From positions 15,388,305 through 15,452,304 of the forward strand of contig CATQJL010000001.1 in assembly GCA_958299035.1 (NCBI GenBank): 64,000 nt of DNA. The letters are read 5' to 3'. Source of the DNA: Cylicocyclus nassatus (taxonomy: Eukaryota > Nematoda > Chromadorea > Rhabditida > Strongylidae). The position numbers and the translations under genes were made by a program. Every line of letters starts with the position of its first letter. The stretch's first letter is position 1. Positions 34,423-47,147 of this stretch are shown here, piece by piece. The notes under the pieces were generated by a model. That model ran no database searches and was not told the origin of the DNA. It saw only the letters and a program-made list of their open reading frames with translations.

Positions 34423-34829
34423 AGGCAGTGGCTCGGCAAATCGCAACCTAGTCAAATTTTTGCTTACCAGGGGTCATTCAATACGCTGATCCCAAAAATC
34501 CACTTTAAAAAGCTTGAAAATGGCGAAAACCTGCGTTTTTGAATGCCCTTCCCTTTGAAGTTGGACGAGTGGAGCAACGCTGATGACCCTGAACCGTTGC
34601 AGGACCCAATGGTTGTAGCATTGCGGCGGTCAGCCTCTAATGGTGGGAAGGAAATTGCCAACTCGTAGGGGCGCGTGTAAGACTGGCTTGCGCGTCTAAG
34701 TTTGAGAGCGGTTTGCTCAACCAGGGAAGGCATGCTGTGCAATCGGGATTGCACTGTTTTCATACCTGGGCGATAAGGAACCTGCTGGTTAAAATTCTGT
34801 GTTGTTAAGTTTTGCCGATCCACTGCCTA
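34423..34829. mobile_element. AGGCAGTGG-end MITE, copy in B
   Basis: Ends AAAGGCAGTGGCTCGGCAAA and CCACTGCC. Same position and orientation as the copy at 20,636, so it predates the A/B duplication. Its internal frame is broken relative to that copy. Confidence 0.75.
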
Positions 34830-36538
34830 TGAATGGCGATATCGTACAAGTAAGGCGACAGTCATGCTTTTTAGTTGTGATTACTATTGTTTGCGCAACA
34901 ACTACTTTTTATTTCGGTCCAGTATATTATTAAAGCCTACCCTTTGTTGAAGCCAGTTTGTAGTGCTGTCTTTGCAAGCTCTCATCATTTGGGCAAAGGT
35001 TCATTTGGACTTCTTGAAATCGCAGACTCTCTGATGATAGGCTCATCGAACACAAAAGATTGCGCCCTTTACTATGGTGATCTGAATATGCACCAAACGT
35101 ACGATTACATACACGTTGCATGGGAAGCTTCAGCAGGGCTTTTTCAAACATCATTTTGAAGGAATTAGCGGCAAACCACAACACGGGGGAAAAAACAAAA
35201 AAAAGCTAATTTCTTTGTGATTTTTTCAAGATAACCATGTTTCGCAACTAGTGGTTATCAGAAAGAAGATAAACAATAAAAAAACTGATTATGAAAATGC
35301 AAAGTTTCTTCTCTCTAAGTGGAAATGCACGTCAGAGCCAAATTTAGTTTTGATGCGTCCTTTAAATTTTTAGCCCGCATACGTCTCTGTCTCCTGGGAC
35401 GTTGTCTGGATTGTTGGACTTATTGTTCTGAACAGCAATCGCCCAAGCTCAAAAAAAAATCGCTGCGAAAGCAATGAAACAGAACAAGGTAAAGAAAGAC
35501 GCACTTTACCATCTTTCGCAAAAAATTCCGCCAGGATCGAAGAGGCCAGCACCGGCTCGTTCTCTGCATCATAAACGAAAGCAGGATTTATAGAATGCAC
35601 AAAAAAACCAAGTGAAAAGAGTTAAGTCAGGGGAACACAAGAGATTTTTGAAAAACAAGGTTTTTACCGGATTTCTCGTTCAAAACCAAGAAATGCGGTC
35701 TTGAGACTTTGCCAGCTTGAAAGAGAGGTCAAGTCCTTAATATGATATACAGCTGCTTATATTGGGTTCGAAACAACGAATAAAAGGGTACCAGAGCTAA
35801 ATGCCCCCATGCCCCGCATTTGGGGTAGCGAGGTAGCGCGCAGCGCGCAGAGACGCAAACGAGCAGCGGAGACAGACCAGAGCCGACGGGGCATTTGGCT
35901 CTGGTCGAAGATCTTCGCGTTGTCTCAACAAAATCCTGCGACATATACATTATTCTCACCGTCATGACACGACGAGGAGCACTGACGACATCCCAGGCGT
36001 TGAAAATCACACATTAACGAAGTAGACCATCATTTTCGCGTGTGACTCTCTGCGCAAGATTTAAGCGCAGCTTTCCGTTTTTATTTAACTCCAACAGCTT
36101 TTCTGAACTTCGGAAACTCAATTTTGGTCAAATAACAGGTTGATTGAGAAACGCTATCCTGAATTCTGAGGAAACTTTTACAAAAACCTTCTTTTTAGCG
36201 TAAAAATGCGATAAAATGCAAATTCTTGGTTTCGCTAGGAGAATCTAAAGATATTCTTCCCTATATTTGCTTCAACAACTGAAGTTATTCGGGGTTTCCC
36301 GGTCTTCGCCCCGAATAGCTTCTATTTTTTAGGTAAAGGCTGCGTTCTCTCATGGCCCTCAAAGTAAAGGTTACCAGAGTACATCGCTCCATATATCGAG
36401 GGTATGGGTGTTTCAAATCGCACCCTTGACAGCAAGGTTCTCTGCTGAGGACAAACTATTGTTTCTGCCGATTCCAATTGAAAGCAGAGATTACTCTTAC
36501 TGTTTCAGTTTTTATATCTTTTCTTTCGCTTCATTAGA

Positions 36539-39324
36539 CATGGCATTCAATACATATAGTCCTCTCCATCAGGTTTTGTTTGATTTATTCTCCATGGCTA
36601 CAGTGATTGCAGGACCTAAACAAATTAGACTTGCTTTCAGCTTGGTTCTCGTTTATCGGCGTTTCAACAACACTTATACTTCGTCCAAACTTTGGCTTGG
36701 GTCCGGTTTCCAAGATTGCAAGATAGATTTCAAAGAAAGCATGATTTCTGCATTGAATACAACAAGAGCCTTCTTATTTTTGATTTAGCGGTTATGGAAT
36801 TAGTTCAAAAAGCTCCTAGATGTGTTGCTTAGAAATTTAATGCTTTGGCTCCAGAAGCTAACACCAGCTGCAAGTGCGTCAAGTACCAATTTGCGAAGTT
36901 GGCAACTACGGAGCATTATGGTTTAGTGATTTTTATTCCTCACTGTGCTCCTCGTTGGTTGTGAAGTCGAGTATCAAGCGAATAAAGTGTAAGCACCACC
37001 TACTGTCAGAGCTTGGCACGAAGCAGCTTTTCAATGCAAAAAAAAGAACCCCCTTCTCACTCTCGCAGAACTCTACGAAGCCCCTTTGACCCCTACTCAA
37101 AATATCCGAGTGATTGAAAAAACGAAACGTAGAAAAAACCAAATTTCGGTCTCATAAAAAGGACAGCTTTTTTGCTTTTGTCCAAAAAAATGATATCCAG
37201 CTTGCTTATGAGCCACCCGTGCCAAGCTCTTTCTCCTGAAACCGGAAAATTTTTATAGAGCACTTATAAAGTGGCTGACCAAAAATGGCAGAAACGCTTG
37301 AAAGTTACTCATTTACAAACGAATCCGATGTTGTAACGGCTAATCTACACTTTGAATAAATCTTGGAGTTCCTCGACAGTCTTGTTTGCTATAATATGAT
37401 ATCATGACACATCGAACTTAGCTTTTTTCGATACTGAGTTGACCCAACCTTGATTCTAGCAAATTAGGCCGTCAAGTACTTTCCACGCAACGCTGGAAGT
37501 TTTGAGGAGCACCTCTTGTCAATGGAAAGGCCCATCATGTGATTGAACAAAGCAAATCCAAGGTACTTTCTCTATCGAGCCTTTGAGCTAAAATATTTCA
37601 ATTTCGATTGTGCACTCGCATGCATGAAGCTGGTACTGAAAGGATAGGAGGAGCCTATAATATGCAAGTGTGTGTTGCAGCATGTGGGAGTTGCAATGCG
37701 TTTACGAAATTTGGAGTTCTGAGCTCGGTCAAAATCACATATTTTCAATTTTTTGACCTCTATTTTTGTAAATATCATCATTCATGCCCGCGCCTACGGT
37801 CTTGTTGAGTTCGCTTTTCTCTATTCAACGGTGTGCTAATGACGAATGCCTTACTTTTTAAAAACCATAGTGAAACTTTGCCTGAATGCAAAGTTCAAAG
37901 ACTTTCTTTTATTAACTTCACGAGGTGAAGCAAGCTATACGATATAATAATTGCGCAATTACACTATTTTCAGACGGCCAACTATAGTCAAACGATCTAT
38001 ACTTTTGGGACACTCTCTATAACAATGATTAAAGGACATCTTTACTGTGAAAGATTAACTCATAGACAGAAAGTAAAGCAGTCATGATGGATCGATTTGT
38101 TGATAACCGATCAGAGAAGACGAAGAGGTTTGCCGCCGAAGTTTATATAATGAGGTCCATCACCTGAATAGGACGCAGAGCATAACCAATGATACTTCTT
38201 CTAGAATTATAGATTGCAATAAGCCCACCTCCGTATATACGGCCCTCAACGCCAACAATGAACATAAGAACAACTATTAGGTAATTAAACATTGCAATCA
38301 TAATGCTTAAAGGACTGAAAAAAGAAATTAGTAAGACAAATTGCACAGCTTCAAATAAAAATAGAGCCTTTTGAGAAGGATTTTGATTTGGCTGATGTAC
38401 ACTGAGATTGGCAGCTGATACATGAATGGCGAAAAAATTTTTTTGGCTCCGAATTCTTTGAAGCAGAAGAATTCATTTCTAGCTATCAAATTAAGCACCA
38501 ATTCTCTTTAGGTATCTGGAATTTTCCCGATAAATTCCTCTGTTCAAGAGCTATAATCAAGAGCAACTGATTGTTCAATAACAACGTAAAATTGGATTAT
38601 ATGCCAGGAGAAGGAGAGAGAGCGCATGCCTCAGGAAGTGGCGCACTGAAAGATCATACAAGTGCGATGCTATTTAAGTGACCTATGCGATCATTATGCC
38701 ATTTTGTGATTCCCATCACATCAACAACATTAGAAACCATTTGAAGTGTTCCTTCGCTTAGCAAAAGCATGTACATTACGAAATCCTAATCAGGTCCCTC
38801 ACTGCTTCGAAATGCATTGCCACGCTGAACCTTTTATCCCTATTATAGGCCTAATGCCTTCGAAAAGCTAAAACATATTCCTGCACTAAAAAGTTTACAT
38901 CAACAATTTGCAGTTTTGCTTTGGTTTTCAGTCTTATGCTTTATGCCTTTTTGGAACACAACAAGTTTGTGTTCCTACGCAAGAGTAGTTTGGATTTTGA
39001 ATTTCATAATAAAGTTCTAAATACAACTAAAGAAATATAATACAACTATAACAAATGCAATACAACATACCAAAATACTTCAAAAGCTCGTTCAAGGGCT
39101 TCCCCGCAAATTTCTTAAAATGATTATTGACGGGCACTCCAATTTCCATTGGCCAACGTCTCATCTTTACCTTGCCCAGCTTTGATTAAGTTTTAGAGTC
39201 ACCTTCGCAACTCCAGACGAGTAAACTCCAGTAACCAGCAGGTAAACCATTACCTACCAAACACATGGAAGATTTCAATGGGAATCAAAACTCATTGCTT
39301 GCCAAAAATTTATACTGAAAAGTA
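36539..39324. repeat. Unit X copy 3 (inside B)
   Basis: Closely matches unit X copy 2, including the 82-codon frame after TTTCAG (36,540 onward) and the degraded hAT relic at about 37,007-37,235. The glycine-rich peptide gene lies at 38,111-38,301 on the minus strand. Confidence 0.85.
38111..38301 (-). pseudogene. Glycine-rich secreted peptide, unit X copy 3 (frameshifted tail)
   Basis: The signal peptide MIAMFNYLIVVLMFIVGVEG and RIYGGGLIAIYNSRRSIIGY read through intact from the ATG at 38,301, longer than in any other copy. A 1-base deletion after ALR then diverts the frame to a stop at 38,143. The original tail is also altered, with less glycine (HYINFGGK in the other frame, ending at 38,111). 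Confidence 0.6.
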
Positions 39325-40323
39325 TTAGGTTGTACTAAAAGTAGACTCCATTTCCAAACAAATTGAGCTGTTCTCGTTCTCCTAATAGACCTAAGGTAAC
39401 ATTCGATAGAACGAAGCAAGAGCGCTTATATATTTTAAGTTGCGGTCATTAATTTTTCGCATTTTACATCCGTGAAAAAATACAACGAATGCATAAATGA
39501 GATTGTATGCGTATATAACATTGTTAGTAAAAGCAAGTAGAAAGTTCGTAATTTTTTCTTGACTGATTTCCAAGTTTCCTCTTTCTTAAACCTCGGCATT
39601 GTTATTGTTGTGTTAATAGGTGAGTAAGCCGACCGAGGTTAGTAGTATACAAGTAACTAGTGGCATCGAAGGCTGCTCTAACATCCTCTACCTGACGGTG
39701 GAGGAAGCATTTGAAGAAAAAGACTTGTTCGAAACGCTAAGCTGTCACTAATAAAGATCTATTAGGTTGATGCATAATTCCTGCACCAAAATAGGTAAAG
39801 ACTGCAATAATCTGAAATAATCCTATATCCCAGATAGGATTCGATATATCAGTGGATAAAGCAAACCTAGCTCTACAAGATAGTGCTTGAAGTTCTGCAG
39901 CAGCTTTGATCCAAGCGAAGATTGAAACCAGAAACAAAAAAGATCCAAGCGTCCAAAGAACCAGGAAAAAATTGGAAGTCCTCTCAGAAAAACCCTCCAG
40001 TATTCCTAACTTGCTCATGCATTTCATTTCGTATAAGACATTTTTCTAGGCAGTTGCTGTATTATTCTCTCAGCTAAGTTGGGAAAACGAAGCTTTTCAC
40101 GTTTTTGCCAAATTAGTGCTGAGGTGTTCTAGCACTATCAGTTGTATAGTACATGCCGTTGGCAGTGAAACTTTAGATTTTCAGCCTTCTAGAACAGCTA
40201 GTTCACGAGAAATGAGAATCTAGCTCTCTTTATCCAAATTTTTCTTGCCTAGTTGCTAAAAGTTCAATATTTCTCGTAAATCAGCTGCTGTAAAAAGCTA
40301 AAAATTCACACTCACTCTTCTTA

Positions 40324-40524
40324 GGCCCGGTCAGACTTCACGCGACTTAATCGTCGCGGCCAAATCGCCAAGATTTCCATTCATTTTCATTTCACATTCA
40401 AAAATTTCGGGCTGGAAAAGTATCACAACCAAATGCAAGTTGTTCGTCATGGAATGATGTTGTAACAGTTGTCTCGTCGCGACTCAGTCGCGACGATCAA
40501 ATCGCGTGAAGTCTGCCCGGGGCC
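40324..40524. mobile_element. Harbinger-like MITE with TTA duplication and empty site
   Basis: Ends GGCCCGGTCAGACTTCACGC and its complement are flanked by TTA at 40,321-40,323 and 40,525-40,527. The A partner near 26,470 reads CTTCTTACACAACTG with one TTA. The centre is TCGCGACGA-rich and palindromic. Confidence 0.88.
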
Positions 40525-40996
40525 TTACACAACTGTCAGTGCTAGAACATCCCAACATGATCTTGAAAAAAACATGAAAAACTTCATTTCCTCAATTTCT
40601 AGCTGAGAGAAATATGGAGCAACTGCTCAGAGAAATGTCTTATACGAAATGAAATGCATGAGCAATTTAGGAATACTGAAGGGTTTTTCTGAAAGGACTT
40701 TCAATTTTTTCCTGGTTCTTTGGACGCTTGGATCTTTTTTGTTTCTGGTTTCAAACTTCGCTTGGATCAAAGCTGCTGCAGAACTTCAAGCACTATCTTG
40801 TAGAGCTAGGTTTGCTTTATCCACTGATATGTCGAATCCTATCTGGGATATAGGATTATTTCAGATTATTGCAGTCTTTACCTATTTTGGTGCAGGAATT
40901 ATGCATCAACCTAATAGATCTTTATTAGTGGCAACCTAACATTTCGAAACAAGTCTTCTTCAAAGGCCTCCTCCACCGTCGGCGCGGAGATATTAA

Positions 40997-41402
40997 AGGC
41001 AGTGGATCGGCAAAACTTGACAACGTATGATTTTGACGCAATAGGTTCCTTCTCGCCCAAATATGAAAACAGTGCAATCCTGGTTGCACAGCATGCCTTC
41101 CTTGCCGAGAAAACTGCTCTCAAACTTACACGCGCAAGCCAATCTTACGCGCGCCCGGACGAGTTAACAATTTCCTTCCCACCATTGGAGGCTGCCCGCC
41201 GCAATGCTATAATCATTGGGTCCTGCAACGATTCAGCGTCATCAGCCTTGCTCCACTCGTCCAACCTCAACGGGAAGGGGACACAAAAACGCATGTTTTC
41301 GCCGTTTTCAAGCTGTCTAAAGTTAATTTTCGGGATTAGCGTATTGAATAACCCCAGGTAAGCAAAAATTTGACTAGGTCGCGATTTGCCGAGCCACTGT
41401 CT
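40997..41402. mobile_element. AGGCAGTGG-end MITE at a TTAA target
   Basis: It begins AGGCAGTGGATCGGCAAAAC and ends CCACTGTCT, with TTAA at 40,993-40,996 and 41,403-41,406. The A partner has one CTAA at this spot, the empty site. A TTAA target is typical of piggyBac-type elements. A frame of about 119 codons fills the body. Confidence 0.82.
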
Positions 41403-42689
41403 TTAAGGCGGCCGCCTTCGATGCCACTAGTTACTTGTATCTTTTAGGTTGGTGCAAAAAGAATAGCCGATTTTCCAAGCCTTTTTTCAGGGCAACTTTT
41501 CCCCATCGATTCTTCTTCTTTACAATAGATGTGGTATACCATCGCGATGCTGTTTTCATGCTCTATCTAACGGTGCTTAAAACGGGCTCTAATCCTCATT
41601 TCTTGTAAAGTTACTGAGCTTCAAATAACCGCATCCAAATTCAGAATTTCATTGCTTTCACTTTCCGGCCAGAATTCAAGCGCGTATCAATGGAATTTCT
41701 TCGAAAATTTAGCTGTTGTATGTAATTGAAATTGTCTACATTATGCATACTTGACTGTGTTCTTTGAGGCTATCCAGACTGAGATATCCGCGCCTAAACG
41801 TGGGTAGCTGTTGCTTTCATTTTATGACCCATAATTTTCTTCTGAAGAAGTCAATCGCCGGAGCTTTACTCAATTCTGTAAGCGTAGGGCTAGGGCATCC
41901 TGTTAGCAGCTTTTGCAACATCCAGCTGTTCAGTACCTAGAAAATCAAAAAAATTTATATTCGGGACTTTGAGGCACACTGAAAAAATGTTCAAAAAAGT
42001 GAGAAATTTTAAATTTCAATTTTTTTTCTTTTTCGCAAACTTTTCTGTCCGAATTCTTTTTATTGCTTTTGTACTACTGGCTTGCGGCTACAAGATAGGC
42101 TACCATTTATACTAGCAAACTTTGAAGGAAGATATGAATTGACAGAGACAAGGTTCTAGCAAAAGAACCTTTTTTGTTTTTCAATCCGTATTTTTCTGCC
42201 CGTTCGTGATATGAGTATAAATAAATGTGCGCTGCATTGCAGAAGGTTTGCTGCTTCTGATAGTTTTTACCGCATTCGGAAGTGTAAACTCTTCCAAAAG
42301 TTATAGCACGTCAAAATGAGAATTCGCAAATCGGCCATTTCTTTTGCACCAACCTAATACTAACCTCGGTCGGCTTACTCACCTATTAGCACATTACACT
42401 AACAATTCCGAGGTTCAAGAAAGAGGAAACTTGGAAACCAATTGAGAAAAAATTACGAACTTCCTACTTGCTCTTACTAGCAGTGTTATATACGCATACA
42501 ACCTCATTGTATGCATTCGTTGTATTTTTTCACCGACGTAAAATGCGAAAAATTAATGAGCGCAACCTAAATATAGAAGCGCCTTAGTTTCATTTATATA
42601 GCTGTTTATACAAATCCTTGGAAGTATACCTTGAAAGTATAGTTTCTGTATGTGTTGTCATCGAAAACACGTCTTTCACAAAATTGCCC

Positions 42690-44793
42690 AAAAAGCGACA
42701 TTTTTGTTGTAACAGCCTATGTTCCTTGCAACTGTTCCCTTGCAACTGTATCAGAACCAATTTAGAAAACGTTTCGGTATTAGAAAAAATATCTTCTTTG
42801 TTTTTGTCCCATAAACGATATCCAGCTTGCTTATAAGCTACCTGTGCCGAGCTCTGCTTCTTGTTTTACGAAAAGCGGAATATTCTTATAAAGCACTTAT
42901 GAAGTGGCTGACCAAAAATGGCAGAAACGCTTACAAATTACTCTATTACAAAGGAATCTAATGTTGTAACGGCAAATCTACTCTTTTGATGAATTGGAGT
43001 TCCTCGACAGTTTTGTTTGCTATAATATGATATCATGCACATCCAATTTAGCTTATTTGACACTGAGTTCCCAACCTGAATTCTAGCAAATTAGGGCGTC
43101 AAGTACACCCCACACAACTTTTGGAAGTTTTGAGGAGCACCTCTTCTTAATGGAAAGACACTCATATGATTGAACAAAGCAAATCCAAGCCACTGTTACT
43201 CTCGAACCTGTGAGCTAAACACTTTCAGTTTTGGTTGTACACTTGTATGCATGTAGCTGATAGTGAAAGGATGGGGACTCTAAAGTCAATAGAGCTTACC
43301 CTTTATCTTGTCTTTCTTGCTATTTAACCCGGACTTCCATGGAACTTGTACATACTAATATGCAAATGTATATTGTAGCATTTGGGAGTACCAATGCGTT
43401 TACGAAATTTGGAGTTCTGAGCTCGGTCAAAATCCCATATTTTCAATTGTTTGACCTCTATTTTTACAAAAAATTATCATTCATGCCCGCTCTCAAAGGT
43501 CTTGTAGAGTTCGTTTTTCTCTATTTAACGTTGTACTTGTGACGATCCCACTTTTTACTCTCATAGTAAAACTTTGTGAATGCAGCGTCTAAAGACTTTC
43601 TCATTAACTTGACGAGGTGAAGCCAGCTATACAATATAATATAGTAATTGCAGGACTACATTATTTTCAGATGTTCAGATGGTCAATATGGTCAAACAAT
43701 CTATACCTTTGGGACCCTATATAACAATGTTTACTGTATAACAATGATTAAAGAACAATAATTAATCTTTATTGTGAAAGATTAATTTATAGACAAAAGG
43801 TACAGCAATCGTGATGGATCGATCTATTGATGACCGATCAGAATAAACGCATGCCACCGTATTTTCCACCGTAACCCCTAAAAGCTCCAAAGAAAGTTCC
43901 AATGCCTCACCATGCATTCCACCTGAATAGCACCTAGAGCACTAGCCAACGATACTTGAAAAAATCAGACTGCAATAAGCCCATCCCCGAACATATTGCT
44001 GTTAACGCCAACAATGAACATAAGAGCAACTATGAGGTAATTGAACATTGCAATCATAATTATGGGACTGAAAAAAAGAATTTAGTAAGATAAATGCCAC
44101 CACAGCAAATAAAAATATAGCCTTGTAAGAAGGATTTTAATTCGACCCATGTACAATGAAATTGGCAGCCGATACATGAATGGTAAAAAGAATTTAGCTC
44201 CGGATTCTCTAATGGAGAAGAATTTATTTCTAGCTTGCAAATTATGCACCGATTTCTCTTTAGGTACTGGGAACTTTTCCGATAGATTTCCTTGTTTAAG
44301 AACTATAATGAAGAGCAACTGATTGTTCGATGACATAAAATTGAATTATATGCTAGAAGAAGGAGAAAGGCCGCACGCCTTAGAAAGTGTAGCACTGAAA
44401 GACCTTACAAGCTATTTAAGCTGCTCTATGCAATCATTATGCTCTTTTGTAATTCTTACCACATTAATAAGATTAGGGGTCCATTTAACGTACTCCATCG
44501 CTCAGCAAAATTTGTTACGAGATCGCGATCAAGTGCCTCACTACTTCAAAATGCTGCCATGCTGATGAACCTTTTAGTATTCCTATTATAGACCTAATGC
44601 CTTCGAAAGATGGCTGAAACATAGTGCTGCATTAGAAATTCCGCACTAACATTTGCAGTCTTCCTTTCTCTTTCAGTTTCATGCTTTATGCCATTTTGAA
44701 TAAAACAAATTTGTGTGTTTTACATAAAAGTGTAAGTTCGGATTTTGAATTTTATAATGAAGTTCTAAATACAAGAGAGATATAATACAACTA
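42690..44793. repeat. Unit X copy 4 (in Q)
   Basis: Starts shortly after the right border of B. It lacks the Helitron insertion of copy 1, so it supplies that empty site near 43,620. It is closest to copy 1 and, like it, is followed by the TTAGGTTGTCC palindrome. Confidence 0.8.
43838..44057 (-). pseudogene. Glycine-rich secreted peptide, unit X copy 4 (broken)
   Basis: The ATG at 44,057 gives MIAMFNYLIVALMFIVGVNS, NMFGDGLIAV and a stop at 43,975. The tail in other frames keeps GGYGGKYGGMRLF, ending at 43,838. It has lost several glycines and contains more than one frame break. The upstream TTTTTTCAG is retained. Confidence 0.58.
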
Positions 44794-45014
44794 TTAGGTT
44801 GTCCGAAAATCAATGCAGGTTTTGAATTCCAACCGCAATAAGTCATACATTTCCCATTTCTAAGTAGGTTGCAATATACCATTCGATAGAGCAAAGAAGC
44901 TTTGCAAGATGGCCATCTTCCTTTAACAACACTCTGATCAGCGTCGAGATTTAAGCCAAAAGCTAATGGATTCAACTGCTTGAAAAATCGAGAAAAATCG
45001 TAACTTAGTTTATA

Positions 45015-45964
45015 TTAGGTTGTCCGGAAATTAATGCCCGTTTTGAATTTCAACCGCAATAAGTAATACACTTTTCACTTCTAAATAGATAGCAAAGCAC
45101 CATTCGATAGAGCAAAGCAAGCTCTACAAGATGGCCATCTTGCTTTTGCAAAAGCTTTGATCCATCTCGAGTTTCGAGCCAAAAACTAAAAAGACTCAGC
45201 AGCCCGAAAAATCGAAAAAAAGCGTAACTCATTTCATAAAAATTCTACAAAAATTCTAATTTGCTCGCGTAAACACTATCCACATAAGACATCAATAAAC
45301 GCTGTTGCCGTATTTTTTTCTCTGTTAGAAACCAAGAAAACGGAAATTTTCGTGCATTTGCCAAAGTGATGCTGTGCCGTCCCCACATAGGTAGTTGTAT
45401 ACCACAAGCCTGAAAAAGTACAGACTTAAATGTTCAGCTCTCTACAAGCTTTATTTCTCGAAAAATTTGAATTTTAGCTTGGACCACTTGAGTAAGGAAA
45501 GCTATATTCGGTATTTCTTGAGAACTAAAGCTTGTAGAGAGCTGGAAATTTAAGTCTGTACTTCTACAGACTTGTGGTATACAACTACCTATGCGGGGAC
45601 GGCACAGCATCACTTTGGCAAATGCACGAAAATTTCCGTTTCCTTGGTTTCTAACAGAGAAAAAAATACGGCAACGGCATATATTGATGTCTTATGTGGA
45701 TAGTGTTTACGCAAGCAAATTAGAATTTTTGTAGGATTTTTATGAACTGAGTTACGATTTTTTTCGATTTTTCGGACTGGTGAGTCTTTTTAGTTTTTGG
45801 CTCGAAACTCGAGATGGATCAAAGCTGTTGCAAAAGCAAGATGGCCATCTTGTAGAGCTTGCTTTGCTCTATCGAATAGTACTTTGCAACCCATTTAGAG
45901 ATGAGAAGTATATGACTTAGCGCGGTTGGGATTTGAAACGGGCATTAATTTCCGGACAACCTAA
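45015..45964. mobile_element. 950-base mariner-like palindrome inserted in its own relative
   Basis: TTAGGTTGTCCGGAAATTAA on both ends, TA on both sides. Each arm is about 475 bases and the complement of the other throughout. The P partner (near 6,930) reads TTTATAAAAATCCC without it. It has the shared core twice: CATTCGATAGAGCAAAGCAA at about 45,100 and its complement near 45,870. Confidence 0.92.
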
Positions 45965-46756
45965 TAAAAATCCCACAGAAATTCTAGCTTGCCCACCTAA
46001 ACCCTATCCACATCAGAAATCTTTATATGTCATTGCCGTATATTTTCCTCTGTTAAAAATCAAGAAAACGGAAGTTTTCGTGCATTTGCTAAAGTGGTGC
46101 TGTGCCATCCCCACATAAGTGGTTGTATATACAATACCGCTCATAATACGTCAAAAAAGTCGCCGGACTGCGGCGCACTCCGCCATAGTGCGTTACAGTG
46201 CGGCGGAGTGTGCTGCGCTCTAGTGGAGTGCGTCGCAATCCGGCGACTTTTTTGACGAATTATGAGCGGTATTGTAACTTCATGATCTGACCCGATCCAC
46301 CAGTCTGATTAAATATTGGAAACCTCTCCCTGTACAGTGAGAAAACAAGAACGTGGGTATAAAGTTCAAAAGTGCATCTATGGCACTTATGGATGTGTTT
46401 TTTCTCCTAGGACTTTCGTAAACATGGAATTTTCGCAGAATTTTCTTCAAAAAGCCCTAACTTTGCGCAGATTCGAGCTAAAGACTTGGAATAATCACAA
46501 ATTGATAGAGAATTTCACGCAGAATTTATGTCCGAACAATCGAGTGGCTACGATCGATTCTAAGGGGTGAAAAAAGCCTGTGAAGTGTGTAGACCGTCTC
46601 AGCACCCCCCCCCCCTCTTTCCCACATTCACCTGCCACACCTGGATTTCCGAATACGCCGTCTCAGCGTTGGTTGTCCACCGTTGCGCTAGCATCGACGG
46701 TTTGATTACCCAATCTTATATGTAAAGCTGAAAGTTTGCATGTCTGTCTGTCTGTA

Positions 46757-46943
46757 CAATACCACTCTCATAATATGCAAAATTTCCGTAAATGTCGCGA
46801 AATTCCGAAAATTCCGCGAAATTTCCGGAATTTCGCGAAATTCCGGGAATGTCGCGAAGTTTCGCGAAATTCCGGAAATTTCGCGGAATTTTCGGAATTT
46901 CGCGACATTTACGGGAATTTTGCATGTTATGAGAGTGGTATTG
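46757..46943. mobile_element. Related MITE (CAATACCACTCTCATAA ends) in the cargo
   Basis: TIRs CAATACCACTCTCATAATAT and complement, TA on both sides, inserted in the TCTG microsatellite of a Helitron-type end that starts TCTTATATGTAAAGC at 46,715. The centre is a run of CGAAATTCCG-like units forming a palindrome. Confidence 0.88.
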
Positions 46944-46955
46944 TATCTGGCTGAT

Positions 46956-47147
46956 AAACTGATAAAACGGTAATTTTCTAATCTGCTTCTCGCAGATAAC
47001 CGTTAAAAACGCTATGTAAATTTTTTCATTCAAACTTTTATGCTGAAGTGAAAACTGATAAAACGGTAATTTTCTAATCTGCTTCTCGCAGATAACCGTT
47101 AAAAACGCTATGTAAATTTTTTCATTCAAACTTTTATGCTGAAGTGA
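46956..47147 (+). repeat. Exact 96-base tandem duplication
   Basis: Two adjacent 96-base copies, starting AAACTGATAAAACGG at 46,956 and 47,052, show no difference that I can see. Identity implies a very recent event or an assembly artefact. Confidence 0.92.

Larger units (their letters stand above)
34170..42655. repeat. Segmental duplication B (partner A, 20,378-29,445)
   Basis: Direct-orientation partner of A. It shares the hairpins at 35,789-35,908 and 36,281-36,322, unit X copy 3 and the palindrome nest. Its private inserts are the Harbinger-like MITE 40,324-40,524 and the TTAA MITE 40,997-41,402. The right border is CTGTATGTGTTG at about 42,655, the same point where A ends (29,445). Confidence 0.9.
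39325..42655. mobile_element. Palindrome nest in B (Pal-1 to Pal-4)
   Basis: Same nest as in A: Pal-1 from 39,325 (TTAGGTTGTACTAAAAGTAG), Pal-2 39,647-41,440, Pal-3 39,762-40,914 and Pal-4 41,444-42,357. Each is flanked or bounded as in A, so the nesting predates the duplication. Pal-3 here contains the Harbinger-like MITE, and Pal-2 the TTAA MITE. Confidence 0.85.
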
